Part shown: in pieces, positions 1-11,000 of the stretch | Numbering within the stretch: the stretch's first letter is position 1 | How the letters are laid out: each line of letters starts with the position of its first letter | Assembly: GCF_035582795.1 (NCBI RefSeq) | Contig: NC_134373.1 | Span: forward strand, 36,798,501 to 36,862,500 | Length of the DNA stretch: 64,000 bases | Reading direction: 5' to 3' | Origin: Mycteria americana | Taxonomy: Eukaryota; Chordata; Aves; Ciconiiformes; Ciconiidae | Position numbers and translations under genes: made by a program | The notes under the pieces: model-generated | The model's database searches: none | The model's input: only the letters and a program-made list of their open reading frames with translations | Told to the model about the DNA's origin: nothing

Positions 1-890
1 GGAAAAGTAAGTAATCACCAAGGGACAGGGGCAGTATAAATACTAGTAAAATAGAATAAAATAATTTTTAAGAAGTCTGGAATTCTTTCTGTCCCTGCTG
101 CTGCTATAGTGCATTTCCCTATAGACACTTATCCTTCCGGAGGTATGTATTGAGACCCAACTTGTTGAGGATATTACCCCAGGTGATATGTTTCTTTTTT
201 GGAAGGTTGGGTGCAAGACTGATGGGAACTTCAAAGACTATTTAAGTTTTGCAGTAGCTGTTTGCCAACGCAAGCCGATACCATAATATAAACCCACTAT
301 TTATTTTTACAGACCACTAAGTATAGCCTTTTAATGCAGCTCAGTAGCAGATGCCTAAAACAAACGAGTATTTCCATCAAGCATTTGCTTCATAAATTTC
401 CTCTTGATGGTCTTAGCTGCTTCACAACTGTATGCTCAATAAAACTTAATAGGGAATTTAAGGTTCTAAAAATATCATGGGAGCTTGGCTAATTGATTCA
501 TCAACCATTTTTCCACTAGTGGAATAATAAAGAATTTAAAAACTATGCAAGTCATTAGAATACAGCATTTTAAAAAATGTAACAAGAAAAAGCAATCAGA
601 CTGAACCAAGTACATCACAAAGCTCTGTAGCACACAACAGTTTTTCCACAGACCAGTGTACTGGGCTTGAGGAAAACAGACACCTTAATACCTGCCTTGG
701 AGCACATTTTTTTTTTACTTATACAATTCCCTGTACACAACAGCGACCTGCAATAGCAGAACTACCTGAGCACATGCTGAGATAACCCAGAAGCAGCATC
801 AGCAGCCAGGGCGAACAGACCTAAACGAGACCTTCTGGCACAAACGTGGGCTGAGAAAGAACAAGAGTCACCTGGAAGCTCGTCCCTTTA
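1..890. other. AT-rich upstream flank, no gene seen
   Basis: Low-GC sequence before the CpG island. I see no coding exon with splice sites on either strand and no recognisable repeat apart from short A and T runs. If the minus-strand neighbour is ZRANB3, as in human, this would be the start of its first intron. That rests on human synteny only; no ZRANB3 coding sequence is visible. Confidence 0.5.
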
Positions 891-1746
891 CAGTGAGCAA
901 GTCCCACCTAGGGCACACACCTAGGGCTGCTCACTGCGCAGGCCCTGGGCGCGCTACACCCCGCTGCTTCGCGGGGCGAGACCGCACTCCCGGCCCGGCC
1001 TCCACCCCTAGGGCGGGGCGCAGGCCGCCCCTCACAACCGCCCCCCTCCTGCCCACCCCCCCAGCCACTGTGCATCCCACCCCAGGGAACAGGCTGGAAA
1101 CGGTCCCTCCCGCTCCCTGCTACCCTGAGGAACCGCTCATAGGCGAGGGCCGCTAGGCCGGGCCCCACCCCGCCACTCACAGCTCCGACCGCCGCCGCCC
1201 CGCACCTTCGCGGGCTCTCGGCTCAAACCGCCGCCGCCCGGAAATGACGCATAGCCGGGGGCGGCGGGGCGGAGAGCGCACACGCGCAGGCACCCGCGCG
1301 CTTCCCGCCGTGCGCGCGGCGCTTCCGGGCCCGGGGACCGTTTTTTCTTTATGTTTTCTGTCCGTCCTGTCCCCCCCCGCCCCGTCTCGCTTCCCCGGGA
1401 GCAGGTTACACGGCACGATCCTGCCCGGCAGTGCATTATGCCGCCTGCTTCGCTCGGATGGTGCGCGGGGGAGAGAGGGAGGGCCGAGGGAGCCGGAGGG
1501 GCGGAAGGGGGGAAGGAAAGCGGCGCGGTTACCTCAGGGTAGAGGCCGCTCCGAGAGAGGCGGGCTGGCTGGGAGGAGAGGGTGGTAGGCACAGGAATGG
1601 CGTTAAGGGCTGGGCTGAGCGAAGGGCCCGCAGGAAGGGGCGCCCCGGGCAGTGCCGCCGGCTCTAGAGGTTGGCGGAAAGAGCAGCTGAGAGCTGGAGC
1701 CAGGGCGAGGGGCCCGGAGAGCGAAAGGGTGCGCGGCAAAGCAGAG

Positions 1747-1771
1747 ACTACAGCTCCCAGATTGCCCTGCG
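1747..1771 (+). promoter_or_regulatory. ZNF143/SBF-type site
   Basis: The 25 bases read ACTACAGCTCCCAG followed directly by ATTGCCCTGCG. This follows the long ZNF143 (SBF) consensus, ACTACAATTCCCAG plus a TGC-rich right half, with few differences. Such sites are frequent in CpG-island and bidirectional promoters. Assignment is by motif only. Confidence 0.6.
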
Positions 1772-2080
1772 CCGGCCCGGTCAGGGGTGCGGGCTTTTCG
1801 TGCGCCTGCCGGGAGGGCTAGCGGGGGGCACCAGACGGGGTTGGGGTGCTGCTGCTCGGGATAGACCGCACCCCAGGCGGCAGCGGACCTGCTCCGGCGC
1901 CTTACGGTCAAGGGAGGGTTGCCGCCGCCCGGGCGAGGGGGGCCAAGGAAGAGGGGACAGGCGGGCTGTCATTAGCGGCGGGAGCAGTCCGTCTGCGCGC
2001 CGCCGCGCCGCCAGTGGTCGTCGGCTGCCCACAGTGGGCGGGCGCGGCGATGCCGGTCTCTGTGCCAAGGCGGGGTTCTT

Positions 2081-2259
2081 ATTGGTGGTTACGGCCGTCT
2101 GTCAAGGCAACCGCGCCCTGCGATTGGTCGATGTCTCCTGGGCGGGCTTGCGCCCGCGTAAGCCGAGAGGCTCCACTCACCGGCAGCGCCGGGGGAGGGC
2201 GCCACGCCGCTAATTGGCCCGCGCGGCCGTTAATCATTAGTGTTCCGTGCGGCCATTGG
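2081..2259 (-). promoter_or_regulatory. Cluster of four CCAAT boxes (NF-Y type)
   Basis: ATTGG (CCAAT on the minus strand) occurs at 2081-2085, 2123-2127, 2213-2217 and 2255-2259. Start-to-start distances are 42, 90 and 42 bases. All four share an orientation and lie just upstream of R3HDM1 exon 1. They would also lie upstream of a minus-strand transcript starting near 2000. NF-Y binds CCAAT in either orientation, so the cluster could serve both directions. Confidence 0.6.
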
Positions 2260-2289
2260 CGGCGACGGCGCGGCGGGGCGGGCCTTTCT

Positions 2290-2410
2290 CCCCGCCGCGG
2301 CAGCAGGAGGAACCCGGGCGGCTGTCGGGGCTGGCGATGAGGTTAAGCGCCCCTCGTGCGTGAGCCTGCTGCCGCCGCGCCGGCCCCAGCCCGCCGGCCG
2401 CGCTGCCGCG
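2290..2410 (+). other. R3HDM1: R3HDM1 exon 1 (non-coding)
   Basis: The right end is set by a consensus donor, CTGCCGCG then GTAAGG, at 2411. The left end, the transcription start, is not defined by sequence; about 2290 is a guess placing it 35 to 200 bases downstream of the CCAAT boxes. The exon is GC-rich and holds an ATG (GGCGATGAGG near 2337) followed within two codons by TAA. It carries no protein-coding content of its own. The next identified leader exon is 35 kb away. Confidence 0.5.
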
Positions 2411-5400
2411 GTAAGGAGCCCGCCGCCCCGCCGGGGAAGGCGCCCCTGTGGGCGGGGGGCGGTGGCGGCGGGGCCGCGCACTCCGCTGAGGAGAGCGGGG
2501 GAGGGGGGGGCGGTCGGCCGCGCCCGCAGTGCGGAGAGCGGGGGGCAGCCGCTGAGGGGGAGCGGGCGGGCCCGCGCGGGGGAGGGGCGCGTGCCGCGGC
2601 CGTTGGGGCCGGCTGGCGGCGGGGGCCGGCTGCACCTGCACGCCGTGGGGGTGGGGGGGTCCCGGTCCGGCGGGGAAAGGCTGGCCCCGTTTCCCTTCCC
2701 TAATATAGGCAGGGCTGGCCGCCGCTGGTGGAGTGGGGCTCGGCACGGCGGCCCGGAGCTGCGCTCCTGCGCCGCCCCCCCGTGGGGCCGCCGGTCGGCC
2801 CCGGGGCTGCGCCCTCGGCCCGCCGCAGCCCTGCGCCGCCCCGGCCTGGGGTCTGGGTCCTGGCTGCGCTTGTCGCGGTTACTTGTTGGAGGATGTTGGT
2901 CCCTGGGCAAGCGCTCTCTCTGGGAGCCGGGGGTAGGGAGCCGGTTGGTGGCCCTCGGAGCACTCCGAGCCCTTCAGGCGGTAGGCTCTAGGGGTGCTAA
3001 GTGTTGCAGGGGTGAGGTTTTCGGGTTTAGCCCCTCGGGTTAGCAGTAGTTGCCTGCAAGCGTGCTGCGCTCGTATCGGCTATCGTGGGTTCCTATTTAG
3101 ACCTCCCCTTATGTTGCCTGAGGGCAAAATGTTATATCCATGCTGCCTATCATAGTGTTGGAAGTGGGGGATGTTCTATTATGTTTGGGGTTTTTTTCTG
3201 GCGCATGTTGGACAATTCTGCATGTGGATATATCTAGCGTACTATAATCCAAAGTGTAAGAATCAAGAGCAAACTGTGTCACAGTCTGGTTTTTACGGTT
3301 GCTCTTAATAACTTTTTGAAATGAGTTTTCAGCACTGAAGAAGGGTTTCACTTTATGAGCGAGACAGAAAAAGAAGTGAGGCATAGCTGTTTCTTACCTT
3401 GAGTCTAAGAAGAATTCAGATCATCCACACTAAGAGATTTGCACAAATTCTACTTTTCATAATTAAGCCTGTAGTACAAGATAGATATTGGTGGATTTGT
3501 GTGATTTCTATAGAAAGCTGGATTAGGAAGGTGATGGAAAAAAACCAAAATGAGTGATGGATACTTTGTTTAGGGTGCATTGTCAGATAATATAATCTAC
3601 AAAAGTGTGTGGTGTTTTGGAGTGGTTTTTTAATTGTTTTAATTTTTAATATTGATGCCCTTTTTTCATTAGCCTGAAATGAGAGACATCTTGTGTGCCT
3701 AATACAGAATAGGGAGTGTGTTGGGTATTTTTTCTCTTACAGAGTGTCTGAGAGTAGCCTTTTTGCATTGAGGCATTAACTTGCGATTTTCAACGGGATT
3801 ACTTTCTTGTGTCTTGTTTTCTACAAGGAGTATTGCACTTGAGACTTGCTGTTTGGTTGAATACTAAGCAGAAGACATGATCACAGCAAGCTTACAGTGC
3901 AGTATTTCTTGTGAATGTTAGATTAGGAATACGTATTTATTATTGAAGTGAAAACAACAAAAATGAAGTTCTGAAATTATTTTTCAAAAGGTTTTATTCA
4001 AACAATTTGCTATTCAGCAGGAAGAAATGGCAATGGAAACATGTTTTCTTCGACAGTCTTCTGTTTGTTACAAATGATAATATTGCCAGGCAGCTAATAT
4101 TAAACGTTTGTTTTACAGTGAATACTGTGATGTTGAGGGTTTGAGCATTTTGTAGAAAATCTGTAATTTATAGCTTGTACTCAATTAAAAAAAAAAAAAG
4201 CCCCAATGGTAAAGATAATATAAAGACTTGTGTCTTTTAAATCTTGGAAGGTCAAAAATGTAACTTGTAACTTCATTGCTCACTATTGCTAGGTCACTTT
4301 ATTTTACAAAACTGTAAATTGCTATCAAGATCTACGACTACTTTTCTCAGGAGTAAAAATGGGTTTGACTAAATACCAGTAATTTTAAAGGGTGTGCAGT
4401 GTACTGGGTTAGGTTTGTTAGCAGTTTTCCAGAAAGTATTTGTTAAGGATTTGGGAAGGGTGAATTACTTGAATCTGTTGCAGTGGTCCTCTGATTAGAT
4501 TTTATTTGTGTGTGTGTGTATGGAGGAATAAAGAAGGAGAATCTGAGGAGGCAGATACTACTACTTTCCTCTTTGTTGTTTTAAGCATAGTTCTATCTAT
4601 GATTTTTTTTCTTCCTTTAACTTGTATTAAGTTTTTTGTTTTCATTTCTTCTCAAGTTTTAGTGTATTTGCCTTACATCATAGTCTTACTTATTTGATAC
4701 TACTTGCTTAAACTCTGTCTGTAAAACTGCTTCAAACTAGCTGGACGTTCTAGGTGAAGTGCTTTAGGTATAGCTCTGGGTATGAAACCCAAATACCATG
4801 GTTTTGTGTTGTATTCAGTTGAAAGGTGCTGTCAGTTTTCTCCAGTAGCCTTGGTTAATTTAAGTTTGTATATCTTTGTATCACCATTTTCACACATCTA
4901 CTTCCCCCAGAGTTAATTTGACTAAGAAATGTAGTGCCACATCTTTTTAAATGCGATGATACATTTAAAGTTTCAAAGTACTGTATTCTAGGCTTTTGAA
5001 AGTAGTTGATACAGTTGCATTTTTTGGACTCTTTGGGGAAAATGGGCCTTTTGACATCATGTTCAATAAAGACTGGGTTGTTAGATAATGTTAATGAAGC
5101 AATATAAACTTTGAATTGGCTGCAGTGTAGCATACATTCAGTTTTTAAAAACCTTTTTATATATTGACAGCATTGTTCAGTTTTGGTGAGCTAGACGACT
5201 CTATGCTATAACTCTTACTACCTGCATAAAAATAGCAACAACAACTTTGGATGTCCTGATTAGTGATAGCCAATAAAATCACTATTAAAGTGTCTAGATT
5301 CTGAAATTTTCCAGCATACTCTAATTCTTATTTCATAGATATGAACAGAGTTAAGCAATAGCCAGTAAATACAAACCACTAATTCATGGGTGTGACATCT

Positions 5401-8400
5401 AATGAGCTTTCAAAGAAGTGGTAGAGTATTCTGTAATCCTGGCACCACTAGGTTGGAAGGACTGCAGAAGTGTTGGGGTTTGGGAGCCCAGTTAAGCTTT
5501 TAGTGGCAGTTTTCCCATGTACATTCCACCTAGTAATGGCTGGATAGGAATCACCCAGGGGCTTTTGTTAAACGCTGCATTCCAAATTGAGCCTTTTAGT
5601 AATGGAAAGATGAGTCGTTCGGCAATGCAAGACCTGAATAATAAGGTCACTCATACCGAACTCTCTAGGCAAGAATCTATGTGAATGCCTTAATATGGTG
5701 CTTGCTCTGGATGATAGGTAGCATCTATGCAAGCCCGTTAAAGTAGGTTTTATGTGTTTCTTTGTTGGCTTTTCTTTGAGGTGGTGGACTGATGCGCCGT
5801 ATAACAATGTTAAGAGATTTTTTAGATAACGGTATTGGAAAGCTCTATTTCTAGGAGATCATAAATCAGCAACAGATTATGATTTAATATTGTTGGGAAA
5901 CTTGTACTTTCAGCCTACCTATAACCTTATTTTGATCTCATAACTTTTTGAAGGAGTGCTTTAGAGGAAATAATGTCTGAAACCACATTTATGGAAGCTC
6001 AGCAGCCTGAATTACAGAACAGCCTCCACTGCTACTCTTGTGCATAAGTTAGTCTCCTGCAGTTTAATGTATGTATTATGAGAATCCTGTCAATGTATCA
6101 TTTTATGCTATGAACTCTTCTCTGATATACAGAATTAAGTTTCCAAGAATGTTCTATTCAGTTATGGTATGTTTGTATCCAGGTATCTGCTGTATCTGGT
6201 GAAGCAAACTGTAGATTTGAAGAGCATGGCTGTGGGATGCTTATTCAAGGGTTTCTTTTCTATCCCTTATCTTGGATCTCTAGAAGGGAATGGAGCATTA
6301 TCTCTCTGCAGCCATTGGTTTCTGCATAAACATATCCTGCATTGTTCACCTGTCTTTGTTCATCTGCTGCTAAGTTTTTTCTGTTCTTTTATCTCTTTCC
6401 CAACATCAATTTTTGTTATTCTTTAATCTATAACTCAAAAATCTGTGTATAAAATGGAATTTTGTCCTTTATTTAACACTCTCAACTTTCTACTCTGCCC
6501 CCACCCCAGGTTTGTTTGTTATCAAGTTTGGAATGCCATTTATGAAAGGTCTTTGTCCAATCATGTGTATAGAATGGTCTGAAAGCTGAAGCTTGTCAGG
6601 ACAAACATCTTAAATGTCATTAAAGCTATGGTTAAATAGCGTAGCATAGTTGCTCCTTCATTTTGAAAGCATAGTTTCATATAACTTGCGTTAGCAGATC
6701 AAAAAATAACCTCTAAAAGGCACAAATGTAGAAGGTGGTGTTGTTGGATTTTGGTTTAGCTCACCATTCTTAGCAAAGATCCAGTGCTGAGTGCTGTATT
6801 TTTCTAAAAATTGTTTTGTATGATCGGCTAGCAGTTAACCTACCCTACTTGTTTTGAAGAAGTATGTTTGCAGCTAAGTGAGGTGTAGTAGCTTTCTGTT
6901 AGTGTCCAACTAAACCATTTTACTTTATGTTACGGTGAAGCAGGATGTAAATAGATGTGCTCCTTGCAGATATCTGCCTTTGTGAAAGAGGCCATCATAT
7001 TGACATATCCTTAGCTTTTTGTTTTGTCTATCACCCCTTCTGATCTGTTAAATGAGCTGTTATCGTGAGGAGTTTCTGAACATTTAACTTTCAGCTGTGT
7101 AAGATGTAGGTCTCTTATTCATTCTATCAAATTGAAACATGTATAGGGAGGCTCACAGGAGCAGTTTAACTGGCAGATGGAGGAAATGGTGACTGGAAGT
7201 GAGATCAGTGACTTCTTTAGTGCAGCTGAATCTAGAAAAGGCTGTTGGTGTGCAGCTGATGAGTGAAGTTTGAACTAATTCGAGTGCTTCTGCCAACAGC
7301 AGATTGAGGAGTGTTCTCACAGTCCTTTTTGATGTCAGAGCTTTGGGCATAAAAACCTCCTGCTGGTGGTGAGTAGCTGGGAGCAGTTGCATCATTGACC
7401 AGCATGCTGGATCCACAGGAAGATTTCCATCTGTTTTCATATTCTAAGTGAGCTCAGAAGAATTTGGTATGTTCTTGTGGAGATACAGTAGGAGTTTTGA
7501 GAGGCATTGGAAAATTGTTGACCCTTATAACTTAGGCTTTGATCAAATGTTCAGTTTTTGCGCCCAAATGATGCAGTAGCAAAACTAGTAAATCAGTTTG
7601 TGGGGAATTCTTGTCCATGTTATCACAGTGTGATTTGGAGCATTTCAACAGAAGGTACAGTAAAAAGCCTGTTTCCTTTAAAGCATTGTAAATCCCTCTG
7701 TCTTTTGGATGAAGAGCTACATTTCAGGTTCAGTGTGCTCTCTAGGTGTTTAAAGAGTAAAAGTTGCTGCCAGGATTAGATTCTTTTTCTCCCTTTCTTT
7801 TATAATCTATTGAATCTGTTCCATTATTAAAGCAAGAGCTGAACCCTTGCCAATTTCTGTCTTCCCTTTAAAAGTAGCTTGATTGGTTAGCATAGCTACA
7901 TAGAATGTCAATACCTTGACTCAAAATAAAACTTGGTTTGTCCTTTTGAGTTGATGCATCCTTAGCCTTCTTACACTTGGGAAGCCGGACCATTTCCGAA
8001 CAAGAACTTTTGCCTAACGGCTTTCCAAGGGAAAACCAGGGAAGCTGACTAATTTTCTCATGTTAATGACTCTTGCATATACTTCAGTGGAAGAAACTGT
8101 GGTAAAATGGATAATTGGATACTCATAGTATCTGCTGATAGTAGTTCTACTCTTAGAATTGAAAATAACAAGTCTTTGATTTTTACTTGCAATGAAGATT
8201 ACAATTGATTAGTGTCCTAGTTTAGGTGTTGTGGTTTCTTTTTTGTTTTAAGCACATCAAAGTGATCTTTAATGTATTTTCATGGCAAATAATCTCCAGA
8301 AAGGATTCTAGGTGTGTGTTTTGTTGCATGTTGCATTATTGTCATGGAAAAATATACTACTCTTTCAAGGGTTTAAAGCTGTACCACAACCCAGTTACCA

Positions 8401-10199
8401 GTATTGCTCTGAGATGTCATCCTTGTGGTATGGATTGGGAGGAGGAAGAGGACATGTGAAGGAAGCTATTAAGTGACTTTATGGAGGCTGCCACAGGAAT
8501 ACTAATGCCTTCTGGTTAGGCTTGTGGTCTAGTAAATGGGTATGAATCTTTCACACAAACTATTGTGTTAATTTATAAAAGTGTTATGATTTGCATCCTA
8601 ATGCTTTGTGTGGTAACACTACACAGGTTCTGTTTCCCTCTCTGTTTTCAAACAACGGCTTCTAGAGAGGAACACCGGTATTTATGTGGATATTCTTGTT
8701 ACTGGGAGAAGCAACTGAGTCCAGACTGAGCTTAGCTAGTAATGATTTAAGTACAGAAGAGCCTTCATCCAGTGTAATAAGTAATACCATGTTTTGACTA
8801 AGATTTCTGAGCTCTGAATGGTATCTTTAGACTAAATTCTTAAAGCAGTAATATGAACAGAATAAATGACATTACCGGGCTAACCCAATTATTGCAATAT
8901 ATGACATGCCAGCAGTTGGCTGTTCATCATTAAGTGTGATGACATCCCATTAGTTGCTACTTAATCTTGCCTTTACTGACACTGTAAAGTTTAATTTGAA
9001 AAGCACAAAGAGCAGTAGTCCTTATTAAGACTTGCGTATCAAAATAGTAGTGAAAGCTGTCCCAGCTCAGAATACAATCAGCTTTTTATCTGGCCTTTTG
9101 TGTTGAAATATTGGACAATGTTAGAAACTGGATTTGTGTCTATCTTCCTTGGTCCATAGCAGTGTGAAGGCTTAAAACTACAATGTTCCATAAAGATCAA
9201 CAAATGTAAACGTGTAGGTATTCTCTCAGCATCTCTTTTTCTTGACCTATCTTCCAGTATGCAACGAAATATAGGCTGATTTTAAGCAGGAAACAGTTTA
9301 AGCCATTTTTAACATGTGGAATAATTGGGGGTGGGAGACCTTGAAAAGGTTTTTCAGCTCTGATCAGACAATGTGTGAATTCAAGTATGTTTTAGGTCAG
9401 TGGTGGCAATTCTAAAGCCTGTTGCTTGGCTGAGATCGGAGTGATCTGATGGGGTTCTTAGTTGTCTGGCTAAGTATCTTGTCTCCCCATGCTGCTCCAG
9501 AGAGGCAGCAGAGTCTCCTGTAGATCTGTGTCATATCTGCCCACACTAGATGTCTGTATCTGGGCAGCTGACCAGCTCTTGGTACGACAAGTAAGGAAGT
9601 CCTCATGCATGAAGTTAACAGGCATTCAGCTTTAATGCTGCTCATAACTGCTTATTAACCTTGGGACTCTTATCTTTGCAGTATCAGTAGTTGTTTTCTG
9701 TATCTGTGTTTTATTCATGTCTGCATATACTGCAGTTACGTGGTTATAATGGCAGTGATTCTAAAACTTTTAAACTATGTTTGAATTCAGAATGCCTAGG
9801 TACTATATATAGGTTAAATGTAGGCATGACAACTACAAGGAAGATGGATTCTCTCACATGTTTGATGTTATAAGATAGACTTCCATAGAAAATGTTGGAG
9901 GACATAAAATTGATTTTGAACTATTCTTTGAAATTTTTAGAAGTAAGGTACAAGTAAGTAGACTTTTTCCAGTTTCTTTTAATTTGAAGGAAAAATTCTT
10001 GCTGATCCTAAGAAGGCTTCTTACCAGGCTAATTGAAAGTAAAGTTGGATGAACAAAAAATTTTCAGTTGGTTCCCACTGAATCTAGGCCATCCAGGTAC
10101 TCTGGTATTAAATAGCAGTAATTATCAGCAAAATATTGGAATGTTTGTGCACAAGTATGCAACTTAATGCACTGTGCACTGCATGAGTGTGCCTGAAGA

Positions 10200-11000
10200 C
10201 TGAGACACCCTCTGGGTCAGTTAGTCCAGTCCCTGCTTATTACAGGAAATAATCCTCTCATAACTGTGTCAAATTTTATCTTAATTAAATTGCTAGCTGT
10301 CTTCTTTCCTGCTGGATAGCAGTTGTAAAATCTGTTTCTGTGGTGTCTCCTGGCCTCCAGCCTGGCTGACTGTGGCAAATTTATAGACACATGGTTTTGT
10401 GGCAACATTTTCCTGTAGCTTAAGTAGCTCTTCTACCCACCCGTTACCTACCACAGCCACATGTGCCATCTAATAAAGACCTGTCCTGTTCAGTCTGTGT
10501 TTTGACGAAGCTAGATGGTCTTTTTCAGTCTCCTCTTCAGCTACCTTGTTTTTAGAATGAAATTAAGTTTTCTATACAAGTTTTTACTAGTGCAAATACC
10601 ATCTTCCATATAAGGTCTCACGAGGGCTTTATTAGAATGGCATTTATGCTTCTGTGGCTTTTCTGAGAATAACTTGGATGGTAGGTACATCTTACTGCAT
10701 TTACCTTTTTCAAGGCTATGTTGCATTGTGAGTTTAGTCACAGAATCAATACTCAATTTATGATTGGTTAGCTATTTATCTTCCATCTTGTTTCTGTTGG
10801 ATGACTACTTGGTTTGAGAATTTCTGTCATTGATCACGGTACTGTTATTAGTGTCCTTAAGATCATCTTTTTGCCTCTGCTGGTGATACTTTCCATGTTT
10901 GTGATCCAAAGATGTTAGTATTACATCTTATGTAGTAGGACTGAAATGAAACAAAGCTCAATTGCTAACCCTCTTGCCCATTTTCCCATCACTGCCATAC
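10200..11000 (-). mobile_element. Probable old, decayed CR1-family copy, antisense
   Basis: The stretch begins GTTAGTCCAGTCCCTGC. Further on it contains a phrase like AAGGTCTCACGAGGGC followed by ATGGCATTTATGCTTC. That order resembles the reverse complement of old sauropsid CR1/L3-like 3' regions, which have 'agtccagtccctgc', 'ggtctcaccagtgcc' and 'atggcattaa' blocks. The match is from memory, divergent and without clear ends, and the coordinates are approximate. It is much older than the CR1 copies at 19200 and 51820. Confidence 0.4.

Larger units (their letters stand above)
900..3000. promoter_or_regulatory. CpG island / probable divergent promoter
   Basis: About 2.1 kb of very high GC and CpG density with sharp AT-rich edges. 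It holds ETS-like sites (CCGGAA near 1238, CTTCCGG near 1322), a TGACGC element near 1244, a ZNF143-like site at 1747-1771 and four CCAAT boxes between 2081 and 2259. There is no TATA box at the expected place. The R3HDM1 first exon leaves it rightward with a donor at 2411. Minus-strand donor-like sequences ending possible exons at 2181 (CTGCCG then GTGAGT), 1906 (TGACC then GTAAGG) and 1181 (GGAGCT then GTGAGT) suggest a leftward transcript. In human the head-to-head partner is ZRANB3, so this is probably its promoter as well. The many open frames inside the island are GC-driven and not genes. Confidence 0.75.

Noticed and set aside
893..3043. Many overlapping open frames of 60 to 267 codons on both strands in the CpG island
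   Set aside because: They result from the lack of A/T-rich stop codons in GC-rich DNA. Composition is Gly, Ala, Pro and Arg in all frames, with no domain.
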